From Actinomycetota bacterium (GTDB lineage Bacteria; Actinomycetota; Acidimicrobiia; Acidimicrobiales; Ilumatobacteraceae), in the NCBI GenBank assembly GCA_009703975.1, contig WLFB01000034.1:1-9174 (forward strand): 9,174 nucleotides of DNA, in the 5' to 3' direction. The stretch's first letter is position 1. The number at the start of each line of letters is the position of its first letter. The position numbers and the translations under genes are program-made. This document shows positions 7,112 through 9,174 of this stretch, in pieces. The notes under the pieces are model-generated. The model ran no database searches. It worked only from the letters and a program-made list of their open reading frames with translations, and was not told the DNA's origin.

Positions 7112-8128
7112 ATGGAAAAGAACTCAGACAATCAATATATTGCGACTGTTTCTGTGGTGGTTCCTGTTTATCAGGGTGAAAAAACGATCTTAACTTTGGT
7201 TAACGAGCTCGCAGAATTTACCGAAACTTCAACTTCGGCTACTGGCATCAGATATGTGATTAGCGAAGTTCTATTGGTCCATGACTCTGGCCCGGATAAT
7301 TCGGCGAAAGTAATCCATGACTTGAGTACGAAGTACGACTGGGTTCGTCCTGTATGGTTGTCGCGTAATTTTGGGCAACACGCTGCGACCTTGGCCGGAA
7401 TGTCGGCAAGCGTCTCTGATTGGATCGTTACTCTCGACGAAGATGGACAGCATGATCCTAAAGAAATCGCCAATCTTTTAGATACTGCGGTTGAAGAAAA
7501 TTCTCAACTGGTTTATGGCAAGTTTGCCGGCGGTGCGTTGCATTCACGCTGGCGTAACTTCTTCTCAGCATTGGCGAAGTGGCTTTATACAAAACTTCTC
7601 TCACCACAAGATGGAGAATTTTTCAGTAGCTACAGGTTGATGACAGGTGAAATCGGCAGAAGTGTCGGGGCATACGCAGGGTCGGGGGTTTACCTTGATG
7701 TGGCCTTGACTTGGGTTGTTGACCGGTCAGTTGCATGCGAGATCGCGCCTCGAGTCGAGTACCCCCGCCAGACAGGGTTCACTTTTCGCCGATTGCTGGG
7801 CCATTTCTTGAGACTGGTTCTGAGTTCTGGCACACGTCCACTTCGGCTTGTAAGTTTGATTGGTTTTTCTTCGTTCTTCATTGGATTTTTCTACGCTGCT
7901 TTCGCACTTTACGGAAAGGTCGCGCATGGATATCCCGTTGAAGGATGGACAACCGTAATCGTCTTCGTCTCAATGGGTAGCGGTGCAATCTTGTTCTCGT
8001 TGGGGATATTGGCCGAATACCTCGGTGTTGTCGTTCGTAATGCAATTGGTCGGCCGCTATATCTGATCCGCTCGAGTCCGTTTAATGATGTTCTTTCGCG
8101 GACGAGAAAAAGCAAACAATCAAACTGA
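7112..8128 (+). CDS. Family 2 glycosyltransferase, GtrB/ArnC/DPM1-like, membrane-anchored polyprenyl-phosphate sugar transferase
   Basis: It probably moves a sugar from a nucleotide donor to a polyprenyl phosphate carrier at the inner face of the membrane, supplying lipid-linked sugar for cell-surface glycan. The 338 residues from ATG 7112 show a GT-A domain: VSVVVPVYQGE (13-23), the nucleotide-binding D58 in VHDSGPDNS, LSRNFGQHAATLAGM (83-97), and the metal-binding DED of TLDEDGQHDP (D109, D111). After a short interface (RQTGFTF, then RPLRL) come two membrane helices, about 246-268 and 280-305, and the tail FSLGILAEYLG...GRPLYLI typical of GtrB/ArnC proteins. A His (H57) stands where Asp or Asn is usual, a mild variation. 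It overlaps the next gene by one base, so the two are likely co-expressed. The family is firm; the donor sugar and final product cannot be read. Confidence 0.9.
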   Translation: MEKNSDNQYIATVSVVVPVYQGEKTILTLVNELAEFTETSTSATGIRYVISEVLLVHDSGPDNSAKVIHDLSTKYDWVRPVWLSRNFGQHAATLAGMSASVSDWIVTLDEDGQHDPKEIANLLDTAVEENSQLVYGKFAGGALHSRWRNFFSALAKWLYTKLLSPQDGEFFSSYRLMTGEIGRSVGAYAGSGVYLDVALTWVVDRSVACEIAPRVEYPRQTGFTFRRLLGHFLRLVLSSGTRPLRLVSLIGFSSFFIGFFYAAFALYGKVAHGYPVEGWTTVIVFVSMGSGAILFSLGILAEYLGVVVRNAIGRPLYLIRSSPFNDVLSRTRKSKQSN

Positions 8129-9087
8129 TGAAAGTCTGGGTAATAGGTCGCGGTGGATTACTAGGAAACAGTGTAGAAAACCAAAGTGGAAATATTGCTG
8201 AAATCTTCTTGCCGACTGAAAAATTTGTGTGGTCTGATGGTGCAAGACTCAAGCGCCAAATTGCCGAGAATTGCAAGCAGTTTTCTCAAATTGTCAGTGA
8301 TGATAAGTGGGCGATTTTTTGGTGTGCCGGAAAAGGAACGTTGTCCAGCACGACTGAACAAATGTTGGAAGAGACAACAATTTTTCAAGAATTTTTAAAA
8401 TCGGTGGAGAATAATTTCGGAGAAAAATTGTTGCAAAACGGGCTTATTTTTCACGCCTCATCCGCCGGTGGGGTTTATGCAGGAAGTGAAAACCAGCCAT
8501 TCACCGAACACACGACTCCACGACCCGCGACAACGTATGGAGAAGCGAAACTAAAGCAAGAAGATTGTTTGCGAGATTTTTCTGACCGACTAGGTGTGCG
8601 AGTTGTCGTAGGAAGAATTTCAAACCTTTATGGCGCGAACCAAGATTTTTCAAAAAACCAAGGGCTAATCTCGACGATTTGTGATTCAATTCTTCGTAGG
8701 CAACCCATCAATCTGTTTGTACCTCTAGAGACATCGCGTAACTATGTCTATGTTGCAGACGCTTCACGAATAATTGTTGACGCAGCCAAAATCGCTCTTG
8801 CAGAAATAGGGTCGAATCGTAAATATATAAAACTAGTTGTGGCCGACGAAAACCTAACAATAGGCAATATTCTCAGTGTCGCCAAGACCGTGTTTCGAGT
8901 TAGACCATTGATAACTGCTTCAAGTAACGCAAAAACTAATAAGCAGCCCAGAAGTATCAGTTTCAAATCCGTTGCGTTATTGGATGCGGACTCATTTTGT
9001 AAAACCCGGATCACTGTCGGGATCAAGCGGGTGATGGCGGATTTGAATGCAGATTTTTTGCGAAATGGCTCGCAAAAAGCAAATTAG
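8128..9087 (+). CDS. NAD-dependent epimerase/dehydratase family protein (extended short-chain dehydrogenase)
   Basis: This is an extended-SDR enzyme that probably epimerises, reduces or dehydrates a nucleotide- or lipid-linked sugar using NAD(P). The 319 residues show an N-terminal Rossmann motif GRGGLLG (7-13), the active-site Ser region HASSAGG (S111/S112), the catalytic pair Y137/K141 in TTYGEAK, then GRISNLYG (162-169) and NYVYVADASR (205-214), where family members bind the cofactor and substrate. It is a diverged member: the usual Asp/Ala stretch of the cofactor pocket reads FWCAGKGT, and the last 90 residues match nothing I know specifically. The ATG shares one base with the glycosyltransferase stop (TGATG) and has no clear ribosome-binding site, indicating coupled translation. 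Hand-counted G+C is about 40% over 8161-8400, against about 49% over 601-840 in nuoL, so acquisition from elsewhere is possible. The exact reaction is unknown. Confidence 0.85.
   Translation: MKVWVIGRGGLLGNSVENQSGNIAEIFLPTEKFVWSDGARLKRQIAENCKQFSQIVSDDKWAIFWCAGKGTLSSTTEQMLEETTIFQEFLKSVENNFGEKLLQNGLIFHASSAGGVYAGSENQPFTEHTTPRPATTYGEAKLKQEDCLRDFSDRLGVRVVVGRISNLYGANQDFSKNQGLISTICDSILRRQPINLFVPLETSRNYVYVADASRIIVDAAKIALAEIGSNRKYIKLVVADENLTIGNILSVAKTVFRVRPLITASSNAKTNKQPRSISFKSVALLDADSFCKTRITVGIKRVMADLNADFLRNGSQKAN
9055..9078. repeat. Perfect inverted repeat at the end of the epimerase gene
   Basis: TTTTTGCGA (9055-9063) and TCGCAAAAA (9070-9078) form a 9-base-pair stem with a 6-base loop, within the last codons of the epimerase gene and just before a probable convergent gene. 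The T-run is 5' and the A-run 3' on both strands, so no U-tract follows the hairpin and it is not a classic intrinsic terminator. It might still stabilise the 3' end of the transcript. Confidence 0.5.
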
Positions 9088-9091
9088 AGAT

Positions 9092-9174
9092 TTAGCTAAG
9101 TTTCAGAATTATTACTTCACTGTTTTCAAAGGCAACACTTGCGTATGGTTCCCAAGTTGACGGCATTTGCTTTG
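9092..9174 (-). CDS. Probable C-terminal end of an unidentified protein (partial)
   Basis: On the - strand one frame stays open from the window edge to a TAA at 9094-9092, giving 26 residues that start KQMPSTWEPYASVAFENS and end in EVIILKLS. The composition (alternating beta-strand-like hydrophobic residues, Trp, Pro, Tyr) looks like real protein, and it would converge on the epimerase with only 4 bases between the stops. The other two - strand frames hit stops. An open run this short can arise by chance, so confidence is limited. I do not recognise the family; a cupin-like or other sugar-modifying enzyme would suit the neighbourhood, but nothing visible proves it. Confidence 0.45.
   Translation of the reverse strand, partial: KQMPSTWEPYASVAFENSEVIILKLS

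Noticed and set aside
7271..7300. His in place of Asp/Asn in the glycosyltransferase nucleotide-binding motif (VHDSGPDNS) as a sign of an inactive enzyme
   Set aside because: The key Asp (D58), the second Asp (D62) and the DED metal site are all kept, so an active enzyme is more likely.
9055..9078. Inverted repeat as an intrinsic terminator
   Set aside because: No U-tract follows the stem on either strand; kept only as a repeat.
9092..9099. Palindrome TTAGCTAA as a regulatory site
   Set aside because: An 8-base palindrome is expected by chance in a sequence of this length, and it lies at gene ends rather than at a promoter.

Overview
The window (9,174 bases) looks like chromosomal DNA from an actinomycete-type bacterium (Actinomycetota) of moderate G+C, around 45-49% in the stretches I counted by hand. 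The basis is the order nuoK-L-M-N with short GTG-initiated overlaps, and proteins that read like actinobacterial or acidimicrobial Complex I subunits. An aquatic low-GC lineage would fit, but I cannot place it more precisely from the sequence alone.

Bases 1-5103 (+ strand) are the end of a NADH-quinone oxidoreductase (Complex I) operon: the 3' end of nuoK, then complete nuoL, nuoM and nuoN. Together these make the proton-pumping membrane arm. The genes are separated by 2 bases (K/L) or overlap by 4 bases (L/M and M/N, both GTGA), so they should be co-transcribed and translationally coupled. The conserved Glu and Lys residues of the three antiporter-like subunits are present.

Bases 5115-7048 (- strand) hold a tight two-gene unit that converges on nuoN: ilvA (threonine ammonia-lyase with one C-terminal ACT domain), then 5 bases later a class-I glutamine-amidotransferase-like peptidase C26 (gamma-glutamyl-GABA hydrolase family). 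This is an amino-acid or amine metabolism module.

Bases 7049-7111 are a short divergent spacer. From 7112 rightwards (+ strand) comes a glycan locus: a GtrB/ArnC/DPM1-like family 2 glycosyltransferase with two C-terminal membrane helices, then, overlapping by one base, an extended short-chain dehydrogenase (NAD-dependent epimerase/dehydratase family). The second gene is clearly more A+T-rich than the nuo genes. The last 83 bases probably contain the C-terminal end of another gene on the - strand, converging on the epimerase.

There is no stretch over 300 bases without a gene, and I see no RNA gene, mobile element, CRISPR array or phage sequence. Most of the window is ordinary housekeeping. 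I did not find a convincing undescribed system; the least explained part is the right-hand glycosyltransferase/epimerase pair and the unseen locus it leads into.
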